A DNA stretch of 64,000 nt, taken from NCBI GenBank assembly GCA_028751875.1, contig CM054145.1, positions 804,172 to 868,171 on the forward strand. The letters are read 5' to 3'. The stretch comes from Rapana venosa (Eukaryota > Mollusca > Gastropoda > Neogastropoda > Muricidae). The notes under the pieces are model-generated. The model saw nothing but the letters and a program-made list of their open reading frames with translations. It did no database searches and was not told where the DNA came from. Positions 43,661-56,100 of this stretch are shown here, piece after piece. Every line of letters begins with the position of its first letter. The first letter of the stretch is position 1. A program made the position numbers and the translations under genes.

Positions 43661-46600
43661 TTGGGTAGTAAAAAATGTTTGACACCCACAGAGAGCCTAC
43701 CTGACTGTGACATTCACGCACGTGAAAGTGTTGACAGGAACATTGGGGGTGAATTGTTTATGTTGTCTGATGAGCACGTGGAGGTTGAAGGAATGATTGA
43801 CAGCCAGGAGGATGAAAGCGTGTTGTTGATGAATAAAAGTGCATACTCTGATGATTGTGTACAAGATGATGAGAATGTGGGGTCATGTGTAGATAATTCA
43901 TCTGAATGTGTAAATAAACGACCTTTTTCTTTTCTTTCATGGAATATTAATGGTCTGCTTTCAAAAATCAAAGATTATGATTTCGTTTCGTATGTGTGCA
44001 ACTTTGATTTTATTTGTTTGGTTGAGACATTTGTGGAATATTGTGAGCCGAATATATTTACTGGCTTTACAGTTGTTTGTAAACCTGCAACTAAGTTTAC
44101 TAAACAAGGAAGGCGTTCAGGTGGTTTGGTTTGTTTGATAAAAGATGAGTTCATGCCATTTGTAAAAATGATTGAAGTGACATATGTTAATTTTTGTGTA
44201 TTTCTTATTGATAAACAACTGTTTGGTACTTTGAAAGATGTGCTTTATATGTGTGCTTACATTCCACCAGAGGGATCTCCGTTTTACGTTCATTTTGATC
44301 TTGAGAATGGGGTACAGTTACTGGAAGAATGTCTGATTGATTGTTTACTGAAGTATGATGCTTATGTTATCCTGTGTGGAGATTTGAATTGTAGAACGGC
44401 TAATATTGGTCAAAATCACATGGGAAATTCTGTTCTTGACATGCAATGCGAAAGTCAGGCACTCAGTGCTGTTCGCTGTTCACAAGATTCTAAGTTAAAT
44501 AATTATGGAAAACTGTTATTGAATATGTGTACAACTTTAAGTCTGAGTATTTTAAATGGTGTATGTAACGGCGACCGTGAGGGTTGCTATACATACCTAT
44601 CAGACTCTGGAAGTAGTGTAAATGATTATTTTTTATTTTCTGATGAATTGTTTTCTACTGTGTGTGACACGTGTGAATTGCTCATATCTGAACGAATAGA
44701 CTCTGATCACATGCCTCTTACGCTTAATGTGAACTTTCCAAGCAATAACTTCTGTAATACTCGTGAATTAGTCAGTACACAAACATTCAAGAAAATGGTA
44801 TGGAATAATGAGCATGCTATTGTCTTTAAAGATACTCTATGTTCAGATATAGTTCACGAAAAAATTAATACAGCAATTGATTTGATTGACTTTGACATTA
44901 ATGCTGCTTTAGATATGTTTAATGAATCTATAAAAGAGTGTGCCGAGTGTATGACGAAATGTGTGTCTGTAAATGACCCTAAAAGATCAGGTGGTTGGTT
45001 TGACAATGAATGTTTTAACAACAAAAGACATGTGAGAAGATTATTGAAAAAATATCGACGTACTTTGGACGTACAAGTTCGTAATGAATATACAAGAGTT
45101 AGACGGGAATATAAATATCTGTTGAAAAGAAAAGAGAAAGAGTTTAATGCTCAATTGTTAGATAAACTTGTAAACTCTATACATGATCAAAGAGTATTTT
45201 GGGATACTATTCACAAGGCTTCTATTAAAAAGAATTTGCCTAAAAATAACATCAGTCTTGACAGCTGGTTTCAGCATTTTAAATCATTGCTAGACAAGGA
45301 AGTAAGCAATGAAAATGTAATTGAGGATACACGTATTGAAAGTAACAGTTGTTTTAATCGTCCAATATCTAGAGAGGAAGTACTGTTCGCAGTAAGAAAA
45401 CTGAAAGACCGCAAGGCTTCTGGGCCTGATGGCATTGTTGGTGAAGTGTATAAAAACTTCAATGAACAGGTTTTGCGGTTTTTCACAAAGCTCTTTAATG
45501 TTTTGTTTGACAATGGGTTATTTCCAGAAGCATGGACAGAATCAGTTGTGTTACCACTTTATAAAAAAGGTGATACTAATAATCCTAATAACTATAGAGG
45601 TATTTCCCTTAGCAATGTCAGTAGTAAATTGTTCAGCACAATTATTAATCGTAGAATACAAGAGTGGGCAAAAGAAAATGATATTACAGGTGATTTTCAA
45701 GCTGGATTTAAAAAAGGATACTCAACAATAGATCATATGTTTACATTGTTAGCCCTAGTGCAGAAACAATTTTCCCTTAACCGTAAATTATATGTGGCTT
45801 TTATTGATTTCGAGAAAGCCTTTGATTCTATAAATAGAAGTTTGCTGTGGCCTATTTTATCTAAGAATGGTATAAATGGTAAATTACATTCATGTATTAA
45901 AGCCATGTATGAGCATGTAAAATGTAGAGTTAGGTGTGGTGCCGCTCTGACCGATGTTATTAACTGCACGGCAGGGGTGAAGCAGGGGGATGTATGCAGT
46001 CCAGTTTTGTTTTCTCTTTTTATAAACGAACTGGCAATAGAAATAATTGATAAAGGAAGACACGGTGCCACTATTCCTTGCAGTGCATTTGAACTGTTTA
46101 TTCTGTTGCTTGCAGATGACATTATTTTGTTATCAGAGACTGCTATAGGTTTGCAGGTTCAGTTGAATAATCTACAGCATGCTGCTGCCTCGCTCCAGTT
46201 GAAGGTTAACTTGAAAAAAAGCAACATCATTGTGTTTAGGAAAGGCGGTTTTTTGAGTGCTAGGGAGAGGTGGGTTTATGATAATAATGTAATGCCTGTT
46301 GTTAATGCATACAAGTATTTGGAGTATTTTTTACAACTCGCCTTAGTTTTGTCTCAGCGTGTAAGGATCTGGCTAGCAGAGCAAAAAATGCTTTATTTTG
46401 TGTAATGAAAAGACTGTCCACACTTAACAACTCGTCGATAAAACTGTTTCTGAAGGTATTTGACTCTCAAATACAGCCTGTTGCACAGTACGGTTCCGAG
46501 TTGTGGGGATTGAATAAAGCTGCAATTGCCTGTGAATCTGTACATTTATTTGCTCTGAAAAAGTTTTTGGGGGTTGACATGCGTACACCTAACGACCTTG

Positions 46601-47300
46601 TATATGGTGAAACCAATAGATTTCCAATATACATTAACTCAGCTGTTCAATGTATACGCTATTGGCTCAAAATTTTGGAAATGGGAGAATCAAGATTACC
46701 TTTCAAAGCGTATAAAATGTTATTCGAGTTAGATAGTAAGGTAAGAAAAATTGGGTGACTGATGTACGTATTTGTTTGCATGAATATGGCTTTGGTGATG
46801 TGTGGATGAATCAAGGTGTGGGAAGTGTAAAGGCATTTTTAAGAATTTTTCGTCAACGTTTAGTTGACTGCAGATGGCAGAAGTGGAGTGAACATGTTCA
46901 AAATAGCACAAGGTTTGATTTTTATAGATTATTTTGTAGCTCACATGAGATGAAGTTGTATTTGATTTCAGATATGGACAGACATTTGAAAATAGTGACA
47001 ACAAGGTTTAGGTTGGGTATTTCAAGTTTAGCTACTCATCACTTTCGATATAGAGATTGTAATGACATTGATTTGATATGTCCTCTCTGTAAAAGTGATA
47101 AAGATGATGAGGTACATTTAGTTCTGTGCTGTCCATTTCTTAAGGAGCTCAGAGATAAGTTTATTTCACCTAAATATTTTCGACAGCCTTGCACGTTCAA
47201 AGTAATTTTGCTGATGTCCTCTACAAGACATAACGATATTTGGAACCTGTCTCACTTCCTTCATAAAGCCTTCAAGCTGAGAGAAATTGCATCATCATAG
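43661..47300 (+). pseudogene. LINE ORF2 (APE endonuclease, reverse transcriptase, zinc knuckle), few frameshifts
   Basis: An open stretch of 914 codons (43661-46405) continues in 46405-46758 and 46755-47300. Endonuclease: FSFLSWNINGLLSK, CLVETFVEYCEP, LCGDLNCRTA and DSDHMPLTL. Reverse transcriptase: LKDRKASGPDGIVGEVY, VVLPLYKKGDTNNPNNYRGI, QAGFKKGYSTIDHMF, FIDFEKAFDSINRSLLW, GVKQGDVCSPVLFSLFI and LLLADDIILLSE, with the catalytic A-D-D pair intact. The C-terminus has CPLCKSDKDDEVHLVLCC. A frameshift near 46320 scrambles the end of the first frame. Total about 1,200 codons. It acts in target-primed reverse transcription. Confidence 0.9.
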
Positions 47301-47432
47301 TTCATTATTATGACTCTCATATTGTTGATATTATGTTTGTTTGTAATGTTTCTGATGATTTGGGGTTTTTTTGTTCACTTCCCCTTCATTATGGGCTATG
47401 GCCTAATGAATAAACATCCGAATCTTCTCGAA

Positions 47433-47435
<3 letters not shown>

Positions 47436-47475
<40 letters not shown>

Positions 47476-47640
47476 CCCCCTCCCTCCCTCTCCTTTCTCC
47501 CCCCTCTCTCTCCCCTCCACCCCTACTCTCTCTACCCCCTCTCCTTTCACCCCCTTTCTCTCCCCTCCTCCCCCCCTCTCCCCCTCCATCCCCCTCTCTC
47601 TGACTCTCTCCCTCCTCCCCCCCCCCCCTCTCTCTCTCCT
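47436..47640. repeat. (CT)n/CCCT tract downstream of the LINE
   Basis: Continues the microsatellite that the LINE interrupted and matches 10085-10225 of copy 1. Confidence 0.95.
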
Positions 47641-47894
47641 GTGTCAGGAGTGCTTACTTCAGATTAACTGCAACACTTAGGTGAATATTTAATCTTTTCT
47701 GCTTAGTATCTGCCTGTTTGATTTGTTTCTCTTCCTTGAAAAAAATTGCAGAAACTGAGAATACTGAAAGTACTGTAAGCAAATACTACTTGTCCCCTTT
47801 TTATGGGGGGGGGGGGGGGGGGGGGGGGCAGTGCCCCCTTTTTTTCATTTTAGGGGGCCCTTGGGCCCCATTTTTTGAAATCCTAGAATCAACA

Positions 47895-47993
47895 TTGTTG
47901 TTATACTGTGTGTTATTACAGGCAACATCAGGGACTGGACCTTTCTTCACCGCTATGGCCTGTGTTATATAATGATATGGTACAATGTTATAC
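47895..47993 (+). repeat. exon-a array remnant (copy B)
   Basis: One unit with TGTTATTACAG|GCAACATCAGGGACTGG and CTTTCTTCACCGCTATGGCC, the full-length exonic version. It breaks off at 47993, before any complete exon a. Confidence 0.85.
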
Positions 47994-48157
47994 TGCCAGA
48001 GAATGAAGTCTCGATTAATACAAACATCTTGTTGCTATGAGATGATTTGATGGAAACTGCCAGAGAATGAAGTCTCGATTAATACAAACATCTTGTTGCT
48101 ATGAGATGATTTGATGGAAACTGCCAAAGAATGAAGTCTCAAGTAATACCAACATTT
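47994..48157. repeat. 64-bp tandem repeat at the gap edge
   Basis: CTGCCAGAGAATGAAGTCTC..GATGATTTGATGGAAA, two and a half copies running into the N run. Confidence 0.9.
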
Positions 48158-48657
48158 NNNNNNNNNNNNNNNNNNNNNNNNNNNNNNNNNNNNNNNNNNN
48201 NNNNNNNNNNNNNNNNNNNNNNNNNNNNNNNNNNNNNNNNNNNNNNNNNNNNNNNNNNNNNNNNNNNNNNNNNNNNNNNNNNNNNNNNNNNNNNNNNNNN
48301 NNNNNNNNNNNNNNNNNNNNNNNNNNNNNNNNNNNNNNNNNNNNNNNNNNNNNNNNNNNNNNNNNNNNNNNNNNNNNNNNNNNNNNNNNNNNNNNNNNNN
48401 NNNNNNNNNNNNNNNNNNNNNNNNNNNNNNNNNNNNNNNNNNNNNNNNNNNNNNNNNNNNNNNNNNNNNNNNNNNNNNNNNNNNNNNNNNNNNNNNNNNN
48501 NNNNNNNNNNNNNNNNNNNNNNNNNNNNNNNNNNNNNNNNNNNNNNNNNNNNNNNNNNNNNNNNNNNNNNNNNNNNNNNNNNNNNNNNNNNNNNNNNNNN
48601 NNNNNNNNNNNNNNNNNNNNNNNNNNNNNNNNNNNNNNNNNNNNNNNNNNNNNNNNN
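48158..48657. other. assembly gap, 500 N
   Basis: Exactly 500 N. It lies at the junction of copy B with the minus-strand gene, flanked by tandem repeats. Confidence 0.99.
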
Positions 48658-48767
48658 TCAGTTTTAATACAAGGGGCCACTATGCCCCTCCTCCACCCCC
48701 TCTTTCCCTTAATGACTGTAGCCACTGTGACCTTTGCCTTTAACGAACGAATGCCCGTGACCCTTAC

Positions 48768-48923
48768 CTTTAGTGAGGGTGGCCATGGTGGCCTTGATGT
48801 GGTCTCGCAGTCTGTTGCTGCTGTTCCTCAGCAGCGCGGTCAGCAGCAGGTGACCTCCGTGGTGAGAAAAGAGCTGCTGCAGGCGAAGGTCACTGACCAG
48901 CAGCTGGCACAGCACTCTGAGAG
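48768..48923 (-). CDS. exon of an ARM/HEAT-like protein gene
   Basis: On the minus strand, acceptor GCTGTGCAG, donor GTAAGG. Two bases complete an Ala codon with the exon at 51084-51180. It then encodes LRVLCQLLVSDLRLQQLFSH, HGGHLLLTALLRNSSNRLRD and HIKATMATLTK, leaving G. Across the junction the sequence reads EHLEML-A-LRVLCQLLVSD, a convincing amphipathic helix continuation. The pattern of leucine-rich helices with GG at a turn is typical of armadillo/HEAT repeats. I do not recognise the protein. A tandem array begins directly upstream of the acceptor. Confidence 0.75.
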
Positions 48924-48929
48924 CTGCAC

Positions 48930-49665
48930 AGCGATCAACCACAGGGTGATATGATATAGTACAGTGAGGAACCACAGGGTGCTGTCTGTGATATAGCACA
49001 GTGATCAACCACAGGGTGCTGATACAGTACAGCGATCAACCACAGGGTGCTGTGATATAGCACAGTGATCAACCATAGGGTGATATGATATAGTACAGTG
49101 AGGAACCACAGGGTGCTGTCTGTGATATAGCACAGTGATCAACCACAGGGTGCTGATACAGTACAGCGATCAACCACAGGGTGCTGTGATATAGCACAGT
49201 GATCAACCATAGGGTGATATGATAGAGTACAGTGAGGAACCACAGGGTGCTGTCTGTGATATAGTACAGTGATCAACCACAGGGTGCTGATACAGTACAG
49301 CGATCAACCACAGGGTGCTGTCTGTGATATAGCACAGCGATCAACCACAGGGTGCTGTCTGTGATATAGCACAGTGATGAACCACAGGGTGCTATGATAG
49401 AGTACAGGGTTCTGTGATATAGCACAGTGAGGAACCACAGGGTTCTATGATATTGTGAAGTGATGAACCACAGGGTGCTATGATAGAGTGAAGTGATCAA
49501 CCACAGGGTGCTATGATAGAGTGAAGTGATCAACCACAGGGTGCTATGATAGAGTGAAGTGATCAACCACAGGGTTCTGTGATATAGCACAGTGATGAAC
49601 CGCAGGGTTCTAGGATATAGTACAGTGATCAACCACAGGGTGCTATGATATAGTACAATTATGGG
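48930..49665. repeat. minisatellite abutting the acceptor of the 48923 exon
   Basis: Units built from GATCAACCACAGGGTGCTG plus (TCTGTGATATAGCACAGT) variants of about 30-45 bp, with a higher-order period near 48960-49270. The word GCGATCAACCACAGGG lies immediately before the acceptor (48931 on) and is the array unit. Confidence 0.9.
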
Positions 49666-49885
49666 TAGTCTGTGCAAATATCGAACCAGGACTTTTTTGT
49701 CAATGTGCACACTCTCCCACCCCCCTCTCTAGAGTGTGTTAAATGTGTATGTGTGTGTGTGTGTGTTAATGTGTGTGTGCTAATTTGTGTGTGAGTGTGT
49801 GTGTGTGGTAGTAGTCATGGTGATGGATGGTAGTGGTGTTTGTCCATAAGGCATTGTCACCTGTGAAGTGTGTAATGGTGGGTTG

Positions 49886-49920
<35 letters not shown>

Positions 49921-51083
49921 GTTGGTTGTTTGGGTGTTTTGTTTGTTTGTGTTGTTTTTTTAGGGCGGTGTTGGTGGTGAGGGGGATGTTTGCTTACTCT
50001 GAAATTGTGATGTGTGTGCATGTGCTTTTATTTTGTTGGTTTTTTTAGTTCTGTACATAGGTGTTGAGTTCTGTAGGGCAGAGACATATTACTACTACTG
50101 CTTACTTCAGGGAGTTTGTCAGATGTTTGTCCACATGATTACTTAATCAACTTTTCCTAATGCAACATCTTCTCATCCCATGTTCAAAAGTGAGGAAAGG
50201 AGACTACATGTAACTACTGGGTGTTAGAAATGACCACAACAAAAATTTAAAGAAAGAGAGAGAAAGGGGGGTTGAATGTGGTATGGAAAATATCATTAAA
50301 TGGATAAAAACAATAGTGTCATCAATCAACACATGTCATATCTGGTCAGACATTTGACTAACAGTGTACTGCATTTTGAATGGCGGCTGTCAAAAGTGGT
50401 TTCTTGCACTTCTGTGACTGCCCCCTCACGTGCCAGTCAGGTTTTCCTCTTTTCCATTTTCATTGAAAATTTCCTCTTTTTCTTTTGAAGAGCAAAATCC
50501 CATGCCTGAAAAGGCAAAACCGTAACAACTGTGATAATAATGTGGTTTCTACTTTTTCTGTCCTCTTCTTTGTTCATCCATAGGTAATAATATGGTATTA
50601 ATATGGTATCTGTTATGTCTGTCCTATTATGTCTGTCCTATCAATGAAACCATGGGGTATTGGGGTGGTGGTGTTTTTGGGGGGGTTGTTTATATATAAC
50701 GGGGTATTGTTATTTCTGCTGCACACAAGCCTCCCATTTATCACTTCACCCGAGAGACTTGCACCCAGACCACCACTCAAGGTCGGTCTAGCAGATGGAA
50801 GAAAGTTCAGGCACAAGCTTCTGTCCTTTTGTTTGTTCAGTCATATATTCACATGTGACATCTGGTATTTTGTGAAATCATGGGTTCATTATTTAGTAGG
50901 CTATCTAAAAATGGAAAATATTTTTTTTGGTATAGTTATTTCAATAGTCCCCTCTCAATTATTCTCCTCTTCACCCTTTGTTGAGGGGTCCTACACCTGT
51001 TGCTATATTTCATTTTATGTGACTGACTGTAATAGACCCCAAAGCTGGCGTTTTCTAATTTTCCACACAAAAAAAGTTTTCAC
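49666..51083 (-). other. intron with (TG)n tracts and a SINE remnant
   Basis: TG runs at 49749-49805 and 49889-49919. A SINE-like piece at about 50735-50800 (cacccgagagacttgcaccc, agaccaccactcaaggt) resembles the end of the MetaSINE-like element. Nothing else is recognised. Confidence 0.55.
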
Positions 51084-51180
51084 CTAGCATCTCCAGGTGT
51101 TCGTCATCTTCGTTGACCCGTATGAAGTCCAGCAGTTTAGGAACAATGCCACATTTGGACAGCTCCATATGAATGGGGGT
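51084..51180 (-). CDS. exon of the ARM/HEAT-like protein gene
   Basis: Minus strand, acceptor CAATGTTACAG, donor GTGAAA. It starts in phase 0 after the exon at 51561-51779 and encodes TPIHMELSKCGIVPKLLDFI and RVNEDDEHLEML, leaving one base used by the exon at 48768-48923. GIVPKLLDFI followed by an acidic turn and EHLEMLAL is a textbook armadillo-type helix pair. An alternative upstream acceptor (GGCACACAG) would add a few residues but would not keep phase. Confidence 0.75.
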
Positions 51181-51560
51181 CTGTAACATTGCAACATTTG
51201 CTGTGTGCCATTCAGACATGCAGCGACACACACACACACATTCTCTCTCCTTCTCTCACAGTCATTCCTATATTCCTCTCTTGCACCTAATCAGACTGAC
51301 ATGACCACAACTTTTACAATTTATTTTTTTGGAGGGGGGGAGCTAAAAAATATCCAAATGAAAAGAAAAAAATATTCATCACAGAAAACACATTGACCTT
51401 CTGTACAAAGTCAAAGAAACAAAAAACTGATGAGAGAAAAAATTCACTTTCTCATAACACACACAGTGACACACACACACACAGTGACACACACACGGTC
51501 ACACACACACACACACACACACACACGGACACCAGCACTGCCTCCTTGCATCACACTCAC

Positions 51561-51779
51561 TGTAGTGAATCTGGTCAAGTCATAGAGAAAAGTGAGGGCG
51601 TGCAGTTTGATAGGGCGTGACCGACAGAACAGACTGTCCATGACATGACCTCCACAGGTCAGCACAGCCTCTCTCTGACACTGCCTGTTGATTGGCTGTC
51701 CTGGGACAAGGGGGTGGAGACTGCTGGCTGACTGACAGTTACTGATGTCCTGGTGCCTGCTGTTTAGAGCCAGTGTCCT
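51561..51779 (-). CDS. exon of the ARM/HEAT-like protein gene
   Basis: Minus strand, acceptor TTCATTTCAG with a second AG two bases on (51777), donor GTGAGT. It encodes RTLALNSRHQDISNCQSA, SSLHPLVPGQPINRQCQ, REAVLTCGGHVMDSLFC and RSRPIKLHALTFLYDLTRFT, ending in phase 0. If the second AG is used, the exon starts with one base that would complete the Arg codon left by 56779-56939. With the first AG a phase-0 upstream exon is needed. Function unknown. Confidence 0.7.
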
Positions 51780-52684
51780 CTGAAATGAACACAGAAAGAA
51801 CAGGAAAGCTGCACGTTGTTTACTGACCTCAGAAAAGCTACAGTAGTGGTTACTTCTTTAACAATCTGCAACATTATGTGTGTGAGAGAGAGAAAGAGAG
51901 AGAGAGAGAGAGACACACACACACAAACACTGCTTAAAACTACACAAATGCAGGTTTCTCACGAATATTGCAATATGGAAAAACTACGACGATTTGAAGG
52001 TTTTCGCAGCCAAGAAAAATGTATACCTGTAACCTGTGCCAGTGACTCACTGCTCCCCTCCACTTGACTACAGTGGTGACTACCAACTACAGCACAGAAA
52101 CAGTTGCGTGATAATTGTCGCCGCGGCCAGCATAAGTGTTAAAACGGATGTGACAGGCATTCAAACCATAATATTTCTATGTTGTTGTGATGATTATCAG
52201 TCTCTGGCAGTTGATGGGTAACATTTATATATTGTTGTCATTATTATCAAGACATTGCATGTTGTTATTATTGTCAAGATATTGTATGTTGTTATGATCA
52301 AGACATTGTATGTAGTTATCATTATGATCGAGACATTGTGTGTTAAGACACTGTATACTGTTATCATTACCGTCAAAATATTGCCTGCCATATAGGACAG
52401 GTTCATTACAGCCAATATCTAAGATATTTAACCCCTATATTCCTGTGTTATTATTATTATGATGAAGATGCTGCCTACACATAGTTACAGGCTGGTTCAA
52501 GCAGATGTGTAAGCCTTTAAAGAGAGCTATTTGCACGCTGTTATCAAGATGCTGCCTGCTGCCCTGTGTTGCAGGCTAGGGACAGACCAGAAGCTAGCGG
52601 TCAGCACAACAGCGACTGACCAGAGGCACTGGCACTCTCCTTCAGGGGCCAGTCACTTGGTGCTAGCTGGTCGCCGTGCCCGCT

Positions 52685-52830
52685 ACCTATTCAGACGGGG
52701 TCTGTGACCCCGCAGTGTCCTTGCATGGCGGACATTGTGGTGCAGGAACAGAGGGCCTTGCTTCTCCTTTTTCTGACATCCTGGACCATGCTGACTGAGA
52801 TCCTTCACCACCAGAAATAGATACATCAGG
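52685..52830 (-). CDS. possible exon, weak
   Basis: Minus strand. After GGATCTCAG a frame reads QHGPGCQKKEKQGPLFLHH and NVRHARTLRGHRPRLNR, ending at a GTAGCG donor-like site. Phase would accept the Arg codon from 56779-56939 but does not lead cleanly into 51779. Another frame across it ends in a stop. Treat as unproven. Confidence 0.25.
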
Positions 52831-53054
52831 TGTATTATGCACACAAATAACATGAATGTCAACAACTACCAACAATGGGGTCAGATTGTGTACACACCAA
52901 ATAGGAAAGTTGAAAACCATAGGGTGAGAAAGTCAGTTACATCCACTGTGGATAGGACAAACTAGATCAGAAGTGGGTGTATTAACAAAACAAGAGACAA
53001 CCAGTTAAAAGAGTCTTTTCTAACTTAAGCAAGTCAGCCAATCACAGAGAAACT

Positions 53055-53425
53055 ATCTACCTATCTGTCCGGAGCCGACGACCTGGGGGCGACCCCTCAA
53101 AGATGTCCTACAACAGTTCCCTCCATCGCGTCGTCCTGTTCTGCCTTTCTCAGGTTTTGTTGAGTTCTAGGCCGCATTCGCTGGATGTTGTTCTCCCGTC
53201 TTCCTTGGTCTGCCTTCTTCTTCCTCCGGACAGTGCCTGTAAAACTGTCTTGCAAGTCCTTTGGATCTTGTGACATGCCCATACCATTTAAGTTTACGCT
53301 TTTTCACAATCGTTAGAAGGTTCTCATAGGGTCCAATGGTTTGCTGGATTCTGTTATGCACGCTTTCGTTGCTTATGTGGTCTTTGTAGGAGATGCCAAG
53401 GAGTCTCCGAAAGCATCTCATCATG
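53055..53425 (-). mobile_element. RTE-like LINE 3' end
   Basis: The minus strand encodes MRCFRRLLGISYKDHISNES, IQQTIGPYENLLTIVKKR and KLKWYGHVTRSKGLA, then is frame-shifted. It ends at GATAGGTAGATAG. Closest to the copy at 26813-29315. Confidence 0.85.
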
Positions 53426-53644
53426 GAATATATATGCAAAAATAAGGCCAAAAATGTGCCTCCTTCACAACTGAACAAGCAAAGAAAACAACATTTCAAA
53501 CTACAGATAGCTTCTAGTGGATTCTTATTACACACGCACGCACACACATGCTCTTGCTTTTGCTCATGCATGCACAAATAAGCACAAAACCAATTGCTAA
53601 GGTGTCCATACATATGGTCAAGTGCGCATACAGATATGCAGATA

Positions 53645-53675
<31 letters not shown>

Positions 53676-53849
53676 GCATACATTGTACACAGTATGGGTA
53701 ACTTCTTGAACCAAAGCAAAGTCCTGACTATAGGGCCATCAGCCCAGACAACACAGAATCAACTGATCAAAAAGTCCCTAAACTACTTTCTTGTCTGGTC
53801 TCACTTTGGAACTGTCATTGATAAAGCAGGCTAGGTTAGTCATGTATTT

Positions 53850-56100
53850 GTCGTTATCATTTAGAATGGATAATTGTTCTCTCTGTGGGAAAGTACTGTA
53901 ATCTCAGCTCTTCCATGAAATGGCAGTGAAGTACAAAGTGAAATTTGTCATCACATTGGTTTTTGCACAGAGGGAAGCATACATTTGCAAGGTGCTCTTT
54001 AGAATGATGGAAATAATATGTTTTTATATCAGTAATTCCCAGTCTGAATCTCACATAGATATCTCTAAGTCTTTTGTTTTTAATGCACTTGAAATAAGGC
54101 TCTAAAGAGTACTCAAAATGAAACTTTCTGAACACCTAATACTTGTCGTGTTCCTGAATCCTGCCAGCCATTCTTGTTTCCAGCTATCAATCACACATTC
54201 TTTGAAGGCTTTTAAAAAACAGTGTTTGCACCCCACCATTTCTCCACACATAACTGAATCCATGCTCTGTGAGTAATTCACAAACATTGTAACCCAGCAC
54301 TTTTTGTTACTATTGTCTAAATTTTCTAACATTTTGTAGGCTTTCCTGGGCAGTCTGTCCTCTGTCACTCTGGTGAGGTGAAGCCAGTATCGGATGACAT
54401 TTGTTTTTTGCATATATAGTCAAAGGTAGACTGCCTGATTTGCCATGAATCATGTCATTTGGGGTTCTTGATGCAACATTTAACAATTTCTTCATTGCAA
54501 ACACGTGGGCTCTTTCTAAATGAAACAGATCTAGGGTCCCCCAAATGTCTGATCCATGCAGTATAAATTGATTTATTTGAGTCGCCTAGTCTCCACAAAG
54601 TTTTGAATATTTCAATGTTTCCCATTTTCACTTTGGCTGTTGGCAAGAGAAAAGCTTAAGCGGGTAGATAGCCATACACCTAGATATCTGCACGAATTGA
54701 CCACGGTCATTTCACAGTCATTGTCATACCATTTCTCTCGGTTTGAAAGATAGCCATCATTTCTAAATACAATAATACTTGATTTTTGCTAAGTTGACTT
54801 GTAAGTTAAGTCTTTGTGCACTTTCACTCAGCAGATTTCACTGATGTTGTGAACCACCTAGTGAATATGATAATAGTGCCACATCGTCTGCACACAAGAT
54901 GAGTAATAGTTTTACAACATCAGGATGAAGCTGAACACCATGTTTGCCTTTCTGCGTCACATCAAGAGATAGTTCATTTGTTATCATGGAAAACAATAAC
55001 AGGCTTGTCATTTCTCCCTTGCTTCAGGCCTTTCCGGCAGTAAATGAAATCTGTTAAACATAGCCTACTGTTACACCTTACCCTTGCTTTCACTACTTTA
55101 GACATATTTTGCACTGGTCTTAACACTGACTGAAATTCCATCTCTAATCATTATTGGCCATAACTCTAAAAGAATACCAGAAAGACTTGAGATCTGTTGT
55201 AGCATTCATTAACTTATTTGTAAGGCCAGTTTTGTACCCATCTGCCTTTACTCTAAGGAAATGTATGTATCCTCTTTTCAGTTCTATATACTTGTCCATA
55301 TTTTCTTGTATCCAATCTTTCCTCACAGTTCTAAGCGCTCTCCTTATGAGCGCTTTGATTTTTGTTTTGTTTTGCAAGATATAGCACTGTATAAATGCCA
55401 TGTATTATTATTATATTTGGTCTTTTTGCACACCCTATCAAACCATGTTTGTTTTGATCTGTTATGGTCAAATTTCAGTTGCTTAAGCATGCATTCATTC
55501 TGATGCTTGTCTTAATGTCTGGTTAAATACAGCAATAGAACAATTTACAGTTGGTTTATTATTTCATTTGCTTTCTCATTTTCAGCAATGAAATTAGTTT
55601 TCAGCAAATTACTCTGAAACTTGTCAAAATATTGGGGGTTCCAAATCAGTTTTTGAACAGTATAGGAACTCTACTCAGGTTCTCTTTTAAAGCAGTTACC
55701 TGCCAATGTTAGGACTATTGGCATGTGTTGAGAGTATTCTTTCATCTGCAAACATGTCTTTTATTAAATGAATTTGTGACCATGAGATGGAAAAATGGTC
55801 TACAACACTGCAGCCAGTGCTAGACATAAAGCTACACTGCAGCCAGTGTTGGCCATAATGGTTGTTCCCTGTCCTGTGAATTTCTTGTACTTGTTTCCAC
55901 ATAACATGTTTCTGTATAGGTTTCTGTGAAACGATAAGCATCATTTACCTGATAGGGCTGGGAGATTCTTGTGCGGGCATTCAAGTCACAAAAACGATAA
56001 AAGGAACATCTCCATATCTCTCTGTAATGTCTAGCACACAAGACTCAAAAGCTGAAATACCTTTTTCAAGTGTGACAATGCATACAAAGGTGACTGCACT
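53850..56100 (-). mobile_element. decayed LINE related to the 43-kb element
   Basis: Minus-strand pieces in order: endonuclease (PFIVFCDLNARTRISQ near 55980) and linker (RRALRTVRKDWIQENMDKY, 55144-55401). An RT remnant follows (LCADDVALLSYS near 54885), then the post-RT region (RYWLHLTRVTEDRLPRKAYK). The zinc motif is PLCKNQCDDKFHFVLHC (53857-54135). The post-RT region lines up with RYWLKILEMGESRLPFKAYK of the 43-kb LINE, so they are the same clade. Several RT blocks are missing. Confidence 0.8.
55330..55425 (+). mobile_element. L2-like LINE or SINE tail fragment
   Basis: GAGCGCTTTGATTTTTGTTT, GCAAGATATAGCACTGTATA and (ATT)n match the L2-like tail, inserted in the LINE above. Confidence 0.7.

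Larger units (their letters stand above)
43027..47435 (+). mobile_element. nearly complete two-ORF LINE inserted in a (CT)n microsatellite
   Basis: CT repeat lies on both sides. The left junction is CTCTCT|ATGGAAACAAG. The right junction is AATAAACATCCGAATCTTCTCGAAT|CTCTCT. ORF1 (43027-43624) and ORF2 (43661-47300) are separated by 36 bp and carry only a few frameshifts, so this is the youngest LINE in the window. Almost no 5' UTR remains ahead of ORF1. The 3' word GAATCT..GAAT is shared with the LINE at 297-3230, which sits in (CA)n. A Tx1-like microsatellite-targeting element is one possibility. Confidence 0.9.
41405..47894. mobile_element. DNA transposon copy 3, left end lost, LINE inserted
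   Basis: The head (tgcgcgattccccgcac, ttgccgcaaaacgatg) and tail (cctagaatcaacattg at 47880-47895) match copy 1. The terminal repeat is missing on the left. A LINE occupies 43027-47435 in its CT tract. Confidence 0.8.
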
